Assembly: GCA_003229235.1 (NCBI GenBank)
Contig: QIIH01000290.1
Span: 1 to 8,550, forward strand
Origin: Flavobacteriales bacterium
GTDB taxonomy: Bacteria > Bacteroidota > Bacteroidia > Flavobacteriales > Flavobacteriaceae
Direction: 5' to 3'
DNA length: 8,550 nt
The translations under genes and the position numbers were made by a program. The notes under the pieces are model-generated. The model was not told where the DNA came from. It saw only the letters and a list, made by a program, of their open reading frames with translations, and made no database searches. Below are positions 1 through 7,315 of this stretch, piece by piece. The number at the start of each line of letters is the position of its first letter. Within the stretch, counting starts at the first letter, position 1.

Positions 1-1287
1 TTAAGTGGGGTTACGTTTATTTCGGTCCCAGGTTGGATAGAGGCTTCTGCCTTTAGCTACTTTCAGATGGTATTGGGCTATACGGTAGGTTATGCTGTTA
101 TTGGGCTTGTTTTAATGCCCTTGTATTACAAATTAAACCTTACCTCTATTTATGCTTATCTCGAAGGTAGGTTTGGCGTGAGATCCTATAAAACAGGTGC
201 TTCTTTCTTTCTTTTAAGCCGAATTATTGGCGCAAGTTTTAGGCTCTATTTGGTATCTAATATTTTGCAAGAATTAGTTTTTAACCAAATGGGGGTTCCC
301 TTTTGGATAACTGTATCGATAACCATATTACTTATTTGGCTTTACACTTTTAAAAGTGGAATTAAAACCATTGTTTGGACAGATACCCTACAAACCCTAT
401 TTATGCTGATTGCGGTTGGCGTTGCGGTTTGGATTATATCTACAGACATGGGGCTTTCGTTTTCGGGAGTTATGAACTTAATTGGTGAAAGCGACTATTC
501 TCAAATATTCTTTTTTGACGACTGGAAAGACGACAAATACTTCTTTAATCGTTTTTTTAGCGGGGCTTTTATCGCCATTGTGATGACGGGATTGGATCAA
601 GATATGATGCAAAAAAACCTGACCTGTCGCAACATTAAAGATGCGCAAAAAAATATGTTCTGGTTTACGATCGTACTCACGATTGTAAATTTTGTGTTTA
701 TGGCCTTGGGCTTGCTTTTAACGATTTATGCAGCTAATAATGGGATTGACGCACAGAAAGATCAATTGTTCCCGTTTATCGCCATCAATGCCGATTTAGG
801 CTTCGGGATCGCCGCCTTTTTTATTCTTGGTCTAATTGCAGCTACTTACTCTAGTGCAGATAGCGCACTTACCGCTTTAACCACTTCGTTTAGTATAGAC
901 ATACTGGATATAGAAAAAAAATACAGTCCAGAACAACAAGTAAAAATTAGAAAACGAGTACATATTATGATTTCTGTGGTGTTGCTTTTAGTAATTATCG
1001 CTTTTAAATACTTGGTCGCAGACGAAAGCGTAATAGCCAAACTCTTTACTTGGACGGGCTATACGTATGGGCCACTACTAGGACTTTACGCATTTGGGCT
1101 ATTCTCTAAATGGAAAGTAAAAGACAAATGGGTACCCTATGTTGCCGTTGCAGCTCCCATACTTGGATATATAATTAGTGTATTGTCTCTAAAATATATT
1201 GGGCTCAACTGGGGGTTCTTTATTTTAGTTCTAAACGGGCTGTTAACCTACATCGGCCTAATATTGATTCGTACCAAGCAAAACTAA
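1..1287 (+). CDS. Sodium:solute symporter (SSS family), 5' end outside window
   Basis: This is an inner-membrane Na+-coupled transporter of the SSS (SLC5-like) family; the substrate cannot be told from sequence. The frame is open from base 1, so the Met at 67 is internal and 428 residues are visible. Family members are usually near 480-500 residues, so roughly the first helices are missing. Seen directly: many hydrophobic helices, the loop GIKTIVWTDTLQ (near nt 358-393), the GLDQDMMQKN segment (near nt 589-618), and the helix with SSADSAL (nt 850-870), which matches the TM8 region where SSS proteins place the serine/threonine ligands of the Na2 sodium site. The stop TAA is at 1285-1287. The 3' end overlaps the convergent CoA-binding gene by 30 bp, so no separate terminator lies between them. 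Family assignment is secure; sugar, sialic acid, amino acid or another solute all remain possible. Confidence 0.93.
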   Translation, partial: LSGVTFISVPGWIEASAFSYFQMVLGYTVGYAVIGLVLMPLYYKLNLTSIYAYLEGRFGVRSYKTGASFFLLSRIIGASFRLYLVSNILQELVFNQMGVPFWITVSITILLIWLYTFKSGIKTIVWTDTLQTLFMLIAVGVAVWIISTDMGLSFSGVMNLIGESDYSQIFFFDDWKDDKYFFNRFFSGAFIAIVMTGLDQDMMQKNLTCRNIKDAQKNMFWFTIVLTIVNFVFMALGLLLTIYAANNGIDAQKDQLFPFIAINADLGFGIAAFFILGLIAATYSSADSALTALTTSFSIDILDIEKKYSPEQQVKIRKRVHIMISVVLLLVIIAFKYLVADESVIAKLFTWTGYTYGPLLGLYAFGLFSKWKVKDKWVPYVAVAAPILGYIISVLSLKYIGLNWGFFILVLNGLLTYIGLILIRTKQN

Positions 1288-1623
1288 TGTACAGGCAACT
1301 TCTGCTTCTATTCTGTTTATTTTAAGGAGTTCTATCAATTCTGAATTATACGTTCCTGGATTAAAAATTACACGCTTTGGCTTTAGTGATATCAAATAAT
1401 CGTAATAAGCCACTTGCCGCCCGGCATTGAGATATAAAGTGATAGTATCGATATTATTATATGGTATTAATTGAGTGTCTACTGTAATTCCGGCAACGGT
1501 TCCTTCTCGCAAACCAAATGCAACAGTTGGTTGGTTGCTTTTAACTAAGCTATTAATAGCCATATTTGAGTATCGCTCTGGTTTTAGGCTCGCGCCAAAG
1601 ACTAAAGTCTTTTTTTTGTTCAT
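1258..1623 (-). CDS. CoA-binding domain protein (YccU-like, CoA_binding_2)
   Basis: A 121-residue single-domain protein with a Rossmann-type CoA-binding fold, as in the small YccU/CoA_binding_2 family. Family members bind CoA or a related nucleotide; the physiological role is not established and I infer none. Seen directly: a first beta strand with the glycine turn TLVFGASLKPERYSN (residues about 6-20), the segment PKRVIFNPGTYNSELIELL (about 82-100), and the terminal EVACTLVLLGT (about 107-117). The length fits a complete family member. The ATG at 1621-1623 is the natural start because the Rossmann strand follows at once, and it opens a run of eight A bases (AACAAAAAAAAG). A well-formed Bacteroidota-type promoter lies 70-100 bp upstream on the same strand. 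The last 30 bp are antisense to the symporter gene. No partner gene is visible. Confidence 0.9.
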   Translation of the reverse strand: MNKKKTLVFGASLKPERYSNMAINSLVKSNQPTVAFGLREGTVAGITVDTQLIPYNNIDTITLYLNAGRQVAYYDYLISLKPKRVIFNPGTYNSELIELLKINRIEAEVACTLVLLGTNQY

Positions 1624-1691
1624 ATGGCAAAGATACTCTTAACCTGAATGAACGGCTTAGGATAAACAGACGTTTTCGTTTTAACATAAAA

Positions 1692-1722
1692 CAAAGTTAA
1701 AATTGAAAATAATTGTAACAAG
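1692..1722 (-). promoter_or_regulatory. Bacteroidota-type promoter for the CoA-binding gene
   Basis: Read on the minus strand, TAACTTTG (1699 down to 1692) is a full match to the -7 consensus TAnnTTTG, and CTTG (1722 down to 1719) sits 19 nt upstream in the place of the -33 TTTG element. Transcription would start near 1685, leaving a leader of about 60 nt before the ATG at 1623. This is the best promoter match I found in the window. Spacing and motif are seen directly; activity is inferred. Confidence 0.6.
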
Positions 1723-1760
1723 CAAGAAAATGTGCCGTCTATCTAATAGGAATTCGTTCC

Positions 1761-2005
1761 TAACTTACTGCTACAATTTTTTACGTTGATGGTTAGTGTT
1801 AATTATTGCAGTAAGGTTTACAAGCCCGGGACTCTAGATCTCGGGTTTGTTATTTAAACGTTAAACTAATGGTTTGAATGAAACATTTGCACGGTATTTG
1901 AGTCTATTAGATAGCAACAAGACATTAAAAGTGTGATTTATTTGAATTAGCCATTCACAGTAAACGTTGAAACAAAGAAAACCCCTCTATCTGGAGGGTT
2001 TTTTT
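1761..2005 (+). ncRNA. Candidate structured RNA, hairpin-rich intergenic region
   Basis: The 452-bp gap 1624-2075 has no convincing gene, but its plus strand holds consecutive hairpins. (1) CTTACTGC 1764-1771 pairs with GCAGTAAG 1808-1815; AA 1762-1763 can pair with TT 1817-1818 across one bulged G, and further A/T pairing is possible inside. (2) CAAGCCCGGGA 1821-1831 pairs with TCTCGGGTTTG 1839-1849 with two G-U pairs and a 7-nt loop. (3) CTAATGG 1866-1872 pairs with CTATTAG 1904-1910 with one G-U pair. (4) An intrinsic terminator ends at 2005. A chain of stems closed by a terminator fits a small RNA or a long attenuator-like leader. I found only a weak plus-strand promoter (TTTC 1674-1677, 20 nt, TAAAATTG 1698-1705). 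I do not recognise a known RNA family; 6S-like or other flavobacterial RNAs cannot be tested here. Both ends are approximate. Confidence 0.3.
1978..2005 (+). terminator. Intrinsic terminator upstream of the lipoprotein gene
   Basis: CCCTC (1983-1987) pairs with GAGGG (1994-1998) around a 6-nt loop. Beyond one C/T mismatch the stem continues through A-T pairs into seven T residues (1999-2005). It points along the plus strand, but the nearest plus-strand gene upstream ends at 1287, about 700 bp away across a minus-strand gene. It therefore implies either a transcript starting inside the gap or control of read-through into the gene at 2076. Confidence 0.65.
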
Positions 2006-2075
2006 ATACCCCTTATTGGGTATTCTCTGAGGTAGTTGTTGGCGGTATCTTTACTTCAAATAAAATCTATCAATT

Positions 2076-3557
2076 ATGAAGAATTACAATCATACCTCTA
2101 AGATTTCTATCTTACTATTAACCTCTTTTTTCTTTGTTAGCTGTTCTAATGACGATTCGGGCAATACTGCAACAACTATAGACGACGATAATTCTGGAGA
2201 AGTTTCTCAAGAAGAAGCATTGGCCACGGCACGTACCCAGACGCTAGAGTTCTTAACTTCGGGAGGCGAGCAAACCTGGAAAATAACAAATGCCTCACTA
2301 GAGACCTCATCTGGAGTTTTTGATATTTCGGATAATTTTAATGTGACAGACGACGAATTTGTTTTTACCAGTACCACTCTTATTTGGAATGCGGGGAACG
2401 CAATTAATACTAACGCAACTACAGAAGCAGAAACTGGTCTAGACTTTTATGTAGCCCCAGATGAGTCAACAATCGAATTCCAACCAGAGAGTGGCACCTC
2501 ACTAACAGCTATAGATAATCGTCTTAGCTTTGAAGTGGTAGATAATCAAACAATAACTGCTGTATTAACTGCTGGCAGTAGTGCGCTTGGCGATATTACT
2601 TTAGAGCTTGCTCCAAAAACGGCTTCCGACTATAAAAGCCCCCCTAGCTCAGGGCTCTCTTTTAATTTGATTACTACCATTAATGGCCCCGGAATTGGAG
2701 GAGATGGTTCATGCGGATTTATTGGGTCTTATTCAGAAAATAGTTTTTATGTGGTTCACAGAGACGATACTCAAAGCGACGACACTGGGTCACCTGAGCG
2801 TATTATTAAGTACAATTTAGATACTGGCGTCGAAACAGAAAACCTGTATTATAATCCTGATTTTGTAACCAAGCGCTTAAACATAATAGACAACGAGCTT
2901 GTTGTTTTTGGGGGTAATAATGTAAATACATATCCACTTAATCCAAGCGGAGATGCCACAAATACATTTACACACGGACTACAGTTAACTCGATTTGGTT
3001 TTGCTGTTCAAGGTGCAAATGGCTATGTTGTAGGGAGTAATTTTACAGTACCTGCCAATTCCAATATTACCCGTTACAATTATGTTACCAACCAAGTTGA
3101 TATACTTGGTGAGCTTCCGAAAGCACGATTTTATGGCGGAGCTGAGATTGTGAACAACAAATTGTATGTATTTGGCGGACGTCCAGAATTTAATAGTGAC
3201 GAAGTAGATGCCGAGTCGTTTATTTACAATTTAGAGGATGGCAGTATAGATAGTTTTGATATGCCTGAAAGCCCAACAAACAGCTATGCAGCGCGATTCG
3301 AAAATTTAATATATGTGGCTTATGAAACCCGAACGCCAGCAGGGGAACCAGGGATTTTTGACGACGATCGCATAATTAATTTTGGCGTATACAATACATT
3401 CGACGATTCTTTTATTGTGGTGAGCCATAATCTAGACGATAGCGATATGTTTTCGACGGTTCATGCCATAACCGTATTTAACGATGCCATCTATGTAATT
3501 TACGGATCGACAGAAGAAGATCCCGTTTATAGTATTTACAGAGCTTCACTTAACTAA
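2076..3557 (+). CDS. Kelch-like beta-propeller lipoprotein, probably surface exposed
   Basis: A 493-residue secreted lipoprotein of unknown function. Seen directly: a type II signal peptide with basic N-terminus, hydrophobic core ISILLLTSFFF and lipobox FVSC, giving the lipidated Cys23. It is followed by SNDDSG and a D/E-rich linker (about 24-50), an acidic arrangement like the lipoprotein export signals that send Bacteroidota lipoproteins to the cell surface. Residues about 50-185 form a beta-rich domain (TWKITNASLETSSGVFDI and similar strands) that recalls lipocalin-like domains; this is tentative. Residues about 200-493 repeat kelch-style blades, with VVFGGNN near 276, YVFGGRPE near 365 and degenerate copies LIYVAYE and AIYVIYG, as expected for a beta-propeller. 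The start at 2076 is set by the signal peptide. The gene stands alone between two terminators. A -7-like TATCTTTA (2046-2053) lies upstream, but without a well-placed -33 element. Binding of glycan or protein is only a guess. Confidence 0.82.
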   Translation: MKNYNHTSKISILLLTSFFFVSCSNDDSGNTATTIDDDNSGEVSQEEALATARTQTLEFLTSGGEQTWKITNASLETSSGVFDISDNFNVTDDEFVFTSTTLIWNAGNAINTNATTEAETGLDFYVAPDESTIEFQPESGTSLTAIDNRLSFEVVDNQTITAVLTAGSSALGDITLELAPKTASDYKSPPSSGLSFNLITTINGPGIGGDGSCGFIGSYSENSFYVVHRDDTQSDDTGSPERIIKYNLDTGVETENLYYNPDFVTKRLNIIDNELVVFGGNNVNTYPLNPSGDATNTFTHGLQLTRFGFAVQGANGYVVGSNFTVPANSNITRYNYVTNQVDILGELPKARFYGGAEIVNNKLYVFGGRPEFNSDEVDAESFIYNLEDGSIDSFDMPESPTNSYAARFENLIYVAYETRTPAGEPGIFDDDRIINFGVYNTFDDSFIVVSHNLDDSDMFSTVHAITVFNDAIYVIYGSTEEDPVYSIYRASLN

Positions 3558-3578
3558 ACCAAATCTTAATTAGCCCTT

Positions 3579-3610
3579 AAAAGTACCGTTTTAAAAAAGC
3601 GGTACTTTTT
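3579..3610. terminator. Bidirectional terminator between the lipoprotein and KAS III genes
   Basis: A perfect 10-bp stem, AAAAGTACCG (3579-3588) with CGGTACTTTT (3600-3609), encloses an 11-nt loop. Its A-rich and T-rich edges give a T run on both strands. It sits 21 bp after the lipoprotein stop and 5 bp after the KAS III stop, so it can end both convergent transcripts. Confidence 0.85.
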
Positions 3611-3614
3611 GCTT

Positions 3615-4622
3615 TTACCAACGAATTATAACGCTACCCCAAGTAAAACCACTACCAAAAGCAGCTAAGACAACCAGATCGCCTTTTTTTATTTTACCAG
3701 CTTCCCAGGCTTCGGTTAAAGCGATTGGGATTGAAGCCGCTGTGGTGTTTCCAAATTTTTGAATATTATTAAAAACCTGATCGTCCCTCAAGCCAAACTT
3801 ACGCTGAATAAATTGTGAAATTCTAAGATTTGCCTGATGTGGAATAAGCATATCAATATCGCTAACATCTAGACCGTTAGCATCTAACCCTTCTTTAATT
3901 ACTTCTGAAAAGCGAACCACTGCGTTTTTAAAAACTAACTGCCCATTCATATAAGGGAAATACGGAATGTTCTCTTGAGGGTTTTCTTTTAAAATTTGTG
4001 GCACCCAATACCTCGTACTTGGGCCTTGTAGTGCAAGTTCGTCTTTGTGTTTACCTTCGCTGTGTAAATGGGTAGATAAGATTCCTTGACCATCAGATTC
4101 ACTTCGAGATACAATTGCTGCTCCTGCACCGTCTCCAAAGATTACAGAAACAGAACGCCCCCTATCGGTAAAATCTAATCCTCCACTATGATGTTCACTT
4201 CCAATTACAAGCACATGCTCGTACATACCTGTTTTTACAAATTGATCTGCTGTAGAAAGCGCATATACAAACCCACTACATTGGTTTCTAACATCTAATG
4301 CAGGACAAGTATCAATTTCAAGCATATCTTGTACTTGCACACCTCCTCCAGGAAAATACATATCGGGACTCAGGGTTGCAAAAATAATTAGACCAATGTC
4401 GTTAGCTTCTATTCCAGCACGCTCTATGGCTATTTTGGCGGCCTTCACTCCCATCACGCTGGTTGAGTTTCCATCTCCTTTTACGATATGCCTGCGTTCT
4501 TTTATCCCGGTTCGCTCTTGTATCCAAGCGTCGTTAGTATCAATACGCTCTGCCAATTGGTCGTTGGTAACTACATTTTCTGGAACATAATGACCAAGTC
4601 CTGAAATTTTTGATTGATACAT
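3615..4622 (-). CDS. fabH: 3-oxoacyl-ACP synthase III (KAS III, FabH type)
   Basis: KAS III condenses an acyl-CoA starter (typically acetyl-CoA or a branched acyl-CoA) with malonyl-ACP to start type II fatty-acid synthesis in the cytoplasm. The 335-residue thiolase-fold protein shows the complete Cys-His-Asn triad: Cys115 in RNQCSGFVYA, His262 in IPHQANLRIS and Asn292 in KFGNTTAASIP. The N-terminal DTNDAWIQERTGIKERR and C-terminal AFGSGFTWGSVIIRW are also typical. E. coli FabH is 317 residues; the extra length here lies mainly around residues 185-225 (LHSEGKHKDEL to NIPYFPYMNGQ). The ATG at 4622 is fixed by the conserved N-terminal strand. The gene stands alone, not beside plsX, rpmF or fabD as many primary fabH genes are, so it may be a second KAS III paralogue with another starter preference. 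That point is inference, and the symbol denotes the family. Confidence 0.93.
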   Translation of the reverse strand: MYQSKISGLGHYVPENVVTNDQLAERIDTNDAWIQERTGIKERRHIVKGDGNSTSVMGVKAAKIAIERAGIEANDIGLIIFATLSPDMYFPGGGVQVQDMLEIDTCPALDVRNQCSGFVYALSTADQFVKTGMYEHVLVIGSEHHSGGLDFTDRGRSVSVIFGDGAGAAIVSRSESDGQGILSTHLHSEGKHKDELALQGPSTRYWVPQILKENPQENIPYFPYMNGQLVFKNAVVRFSEVIKEGLDANGLDVSDIDMLIPHQANLRISQFIQRKFGLRDDQVFNNIQKFGNTTAASIPIALTEAWEAGKIKKGDLVVLAAFGSGFTWGSVIIRW

Positions 4623-4698
4623 ATTAGCAAATTTTAGACCAACAATATAGCCAATATCGCGCAGTGTTTCATTAAAAATAAAAGATACCTGAAAGCGT

Positions 4699-4731
4699 CA
4701 AATTAAGTTTTAACATATGGATTCAACCAAA
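4699..4731 (-). promoter_or_regulatory. Candidate promoter for the KAS III gene
   Basis: On the minus strand TTTG (4731 down to 4728) is followed after 21 nt by TTAATTTG (4706 down to 4699), one mismatch from the Bacteroidota -7 consensus TAnnTTTG. The predicted start near 4692 gives a leader of about 70 nt. The same 138-bp gap must also hold the plus-strand promoter of the peptidase gene. The -7-like TAAGTTTT (4704-4711) and TACCTTTT (4738-4745) occur there, but neither has a well-spaced -33 element, so I do not call it. Confidence 0.35.
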
Positions 4732-4760
4732 TTTGATTACCTTTTTAAAAACTTTCAACC

Positions 4761-7214
4761 ATGCAAAAATTAGTGACTATCCTGTTTATTCTAACAGGAA
4801 TGACGAGCTCTCTAGCTCAAGAAAAATTAACCTATCAACAACCTCCAACCGACATTTTAGATCTGGTAGAAGCACCACTTGCTCCAGCCGTGCAAATAGA
4901 TAGTAAGGGCGAGAATGTTGTTTTGATTTATCGCAATGCTTTTAAATCTATAGCCGAGCTTTCAGAAAAAGAAATGCGTTTGGGTGGTCTAAGAATCAAT
5001 CCTAAAACCAATATAGGAAGTCGCACAACTTTTTATAATAATTTAAAAGTTAAAAAGGCTACTGCACAAGAGGCTAAACAAGTAACAGGATTGCCAGAAA
5101 ACCCTCGCCTGTCTGGTTTTAGATGGTCTCCCAATCAAAAAATGATGGCTTGCCTAAATACGACAACAGCAGGAGTAGAAGTTTGGGTGCTAGATATCGA
5201 AAAAGCCACCTTTAAAAAAATAGCAGAGGCTAGTGTGAATGCAAATATGGGTAATGCAATAAGTTGGTTTAATGACAATAGTGCCTTGCTTGTAAAAACC
5301 TTACCTAAAAACAGTAAAGGGCTTATAGACACTGCAGAAGCAGTTCCCACAGGCCCTACAATTTCTGTAAGTGATGGCGAAAAAGCTCAAAACAGAACCT
5401 ATCAAGATTTGCTTAAAAACACAAACGATGAGCACAATTTTGAACAATTAGCCTTGTCCGAATTACGCAAAGTAAATTTGGATGGGAGTAGCAGTAATTT
5501 TTTACCTGCCGCCATGTACAGACGTGTTAGTTTCTCGCCAGATGGCAACTATATTTTGATTAGCAAGATTAAAAAGCCATTCTCATATATAGTTACCTTA
5601 AATCGTTTTCCTTACGACGAAACTGTCTATGATTTGAGCGGAAATTTAGTAGCCACCGTAAATGATGTTCCGCTTAACGAAGTACAACCAAAAGGCTTTA
5701 TGGCTACACGAATGGGCAAACGAAGCCTCTCATGGCGAGCAGACAAACCGAACACAATTTATTGGGCAGAAGCTTTAGACAAGGGTGACCCAGAAAACGA
5801 AGTTACCCATCGCGATGCAGTGTATCAGCAAATGGCACCATTTAAGGCGAAACCACAATTAGTTACCAAAACTATTAACCGCTACAGCGGAATTACTTGG
5901 GGGAACGATCAGATTGCAGTGGCCTATGACTATTGGTGGAACACACGAAACACTAAAACGTATATTTTTAATCCTTCTGATTCTAAACAAGAGCCTACAA
6001 AAATTTCTGACCGCAGTTACCAAGATCGTTATAGTGACCCAGGAGAATTTGTAACCACCAAAAACAGAATGGGTAAGAATGTTTTAGAAATAATAGACAA
6101 TGAGGTATTTTTAATGGGTGACGGGTTTTCTGAAAAAGGACAATTTCCTTTCGTAGATAGAATGAACCTAAAAACACTGGAGACTACTCGAATTTACGAA
6201 TCGCAGTATACAGATAAATTAGAAAGTCTTTATTCTGCCATAGATATGGCAACCGGAAAAGTCTTGGTACGAATCGAATCTCAAACTGAATATCCAAATT
6301 ATTACTTCAGAGATATACGTCAAAAAGATGCTGTTACTGCCGTGACTAGCTTCCAAAACCCCTTTAAAAGTATTCAGGGCGTGCATAAAGAGGTGATTAC
6401 TTACGATCGGGAAGATGGTCTGGAGCTAGAAGGCACATTGTATTTACCTATAGGTTACGATATCGCTAAAAAAGAAAAAATGCCCATGATTCTTTGGGCC
6501 TACCCTAGAGAATTTAAAGACAAGAGCAGTGCGTCTCAAAGCACAACAAATCCTAATGAGTTTATTTATCCTTATTACGGGTCGCCTATTTATTGGGTCA
6601 CTAGAGGTTATGTTGTTTTAGACGACGCTGCTTTCCCTATTGTTGGCGAAGGCGACGAACAACCAAACGACACCTTTAGAACGCAACTAGTGAGCAATGC
6701 AAAAGCAGCGATTGATGCTGTAGATGAGTTAGGTTATGTAGATAGAGAAAGAGTTGCGGTTGGAGGGCATAGTTACGGGGCTTTTATGGTTGCCAATCTA
6801 CTGAGTCATTCCAACTTATTTGCCGCAGGAATTGCGAGATCTGGAGCATATAACAGAACCCTCACTCCTTTTGGCTTCCAAAGTGAAGAACGTTCTTACT
6901 GGGATTCGCCAGAAACCTATTATTCGATGTCGCCTTTTATGCATGCAGATAAAATGAAAACACCTTTGCTTTTAGTGCATGGTGAAGCCGATAATAACTC
7001 GGGAACTTATCCGCTGCAAAGCGAGCGTTACTTTAATGCTTTAAAAGGTTTGGGAGCGACTGCTCGTTTGGTAATGCTGCCAAAAGAAAGTCATGGCTAT
7101 AGAGCCAAAGAGAGCATTATGCATTTACTTTGGGAACAAGACACTTGGTTAGAGACCTATGTAAAAAACAAAAAAAATACTCTTAACGCTCAGGAAGAAG
7201 GCGTTAAAGACTAG
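4761..7214 (+). CDS. Secreted S9 family serine peptidase, glutamyl-endopeptidase (S9D) type
   Basis: A prolyl-oligopeptidase-family serine peptidase of 817 residues. An N-terminal signal peptide (MQKLVTILFILTGMTSSLAQ, cleavage likely near residue 20) sends it to the periplasm or beyond; there is no lipobox and no C-terminal sorting domain. Residues about 30-540 form the beta-propeller that gates the active site; about 550-800 form the alpha/beta-hydrolase domain. The triad is visible: Ser671 in GGHSYGAF, Asp744 in HGEADNN and His778 in ESHGYRAKES. The opening YQQPPTDILDLVEAPLAPA, the RLGGLRINP stretch and GIARSGAYNRTLTPFGFQ closely recall plant chloroplast glutamyl endopeptidase (CGEP), whose relatives prefer cleavage after Glu. 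That resemblance is from memory. The acidic tail after residue 800 (NAQEEGVKD) could be a processing site, which is speculative. The likely role is breakdown of imported or envelope peptides. The gene is monocistronic, divergent from KAS III, and ends before a strong inverted repeat. Confidence 0.93.
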   Translation: MQKLVTILFILTGMTSSLAQEKLTYQQPPTDILDLVEAPLAPAVQIDSKGENVVLIYRNAFKSIAELSEKEMRLGGLRINPKTNIGSRTTFYNNLKVKKATAQEAKQVTGLPENPRLSGFRWSPNQKMMACLNTTTAGVEVWVLDIEKATFKKIAEASVNANMGNAISWFNDNSALLVKTLPKNSKGLIDTAEAVPTGPTISVSDGEKAQNRTYQDLLKNTNDEHNFEQLALSELRKVNLDGSSSNFLPAAMYRRVSFSPDGNYILISKIKKPFSYIVTLNRFPYDETVYDLSGNLVATVNDVPLNEVQPKGFMATRMGKRSLSWRADKPNTIYWAEALDKGDPENEVTHRDAVYQQMAPFKAKPQLVTKTINRYSGITWGNDQIAVAYDYWWNTRNTKTYIFNPSDSKQEPTKISDRSYQDRYSDPGEFVTTKNRMGKNVLEIIDNEVFLMGDGFSEKGQFPFVDRMNLKTLETTRIYESQYTDKLESLYSAIDMATGKVLVRIESQTEYPNYYFRDIRQKDAVTAVTSFQNPFKSIQGVHKEVITYDREDGLELEGTLYLPIGYDIAKKEKMPMILWAYPREFKDKSSASQSTTNPNEFIYPYYGSPIYWVTRGYVVLDDAAFPIVGEGDEQPNDTFRTQLVSNAKAAIDAVDELGYVDRERVAVGGHSYGAFMVANLLSHSNLFAAGIARSGAYNRTLTPFGFQSEERSYWDSPETYYSMSPFMHADKMKTPLLLVHGEADNNSGTYPLQSERYFNALKGLGATARLVMLPKESHGYRAKESIMHLLWEQDTWLETYVKNKKNTLNAQEEGVKD

Positions 7215-7231
7215 TCATTTACTAAACTACG

Positions 7232-7283
7232 GCTCGCAGGGCTTTTGCGTAACTTAAAAAATGTACACAAAAGCCCTGCGAGC
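7232..7283 (+). terminator. Long perfect inverted repeat, likely terminator of the peptidase gene
   Basis: GCTCGCAGGGCTTTTG (7232-7247) and CAAAAGCCCTGCGAGC (7268-7283) are perfectly complementary over 16 bp around a 20-nt loop, which itself can add a GTA/TAC pairing. It begins 17 bp after the peptidase stop and is followed by ATTTTAG, a short T run. Position and strength suggest a terminator, although the T tract is weak and the loop long. The stem could also protect the 3' end of the mRNA or belong to a dispersed repeat family. Confidence 0.6.
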
Positions 7284-7302
7284 ATTTTAGGCGCTAATAA
7301 AG

Positions 7303-7315
7303 TGACAAGCTGTCA
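7303..7315. promoter_or_regulatory. Palindrome TGACA-N3-TGTCA upstream of htpG, possible operator
   Basis: TGACA (7303-7307) and TGTCA (7311-7315) form a perfect 5-bp dyad with 3 bp between, 64 bp before the htpG ATG. A -7-like CTAATTTG (7335-7342, one mismatch to TAnnTTTG) lies 19 bp downstream, so the right half-site falls where a -33 element would be expected; no TTTG is present there. This placement would suit a regulator of the chaperone gene. It is not CIRCE (TTAGCACTC-N9-GAGTGCTAA). A dyad this short may arise by chance. Confidence 0.25.

Noticed and set aside
846..1040. Minus-strand 64-codon open frame inside the symporter gene
   Set aside because: It lies antisense to a well-conserved coding region and its protein has no recognisable domain; it is a shadow frame.
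1730..1869. Small plus-strand frames (ATG at 1730, 19 codons; ATG at 1789, 22 codons) as leader peptides
   Set aside because: They are very short, have no ribosome-binding context or recognisable composition, and the second runs through the hairpins. A leader peptide cannot be excluded but is unsupported.
1801..1900. A tRNA gene, suggested by GGTTTGAATGAAAC resembling a T arm
   Set aside because: No acceptor stem, D arm or anticodon arm can be assembled at the right spacing around it.
2006..2023. Second hairpin ATACCC/GGGTAT after the terminator
   Set aside because: Only a 6-bp AT-containing stem with no T run after it; too weak to call separately.
4396..4590. Plus-strand 64-codon open frame inside the KAS III gene
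   Set aside because: It is antisense to the conserved KAS III N-terminal region and has no promoter or domain support.
5135..6177. Two minus-strand open frames (5135-5350 and 5995-6177) inside the peptidase gene
   Set aside because: They are antisense to conserved beta-propeller coding sequence, with low-complexity hydrophobic translations typical of shadows.
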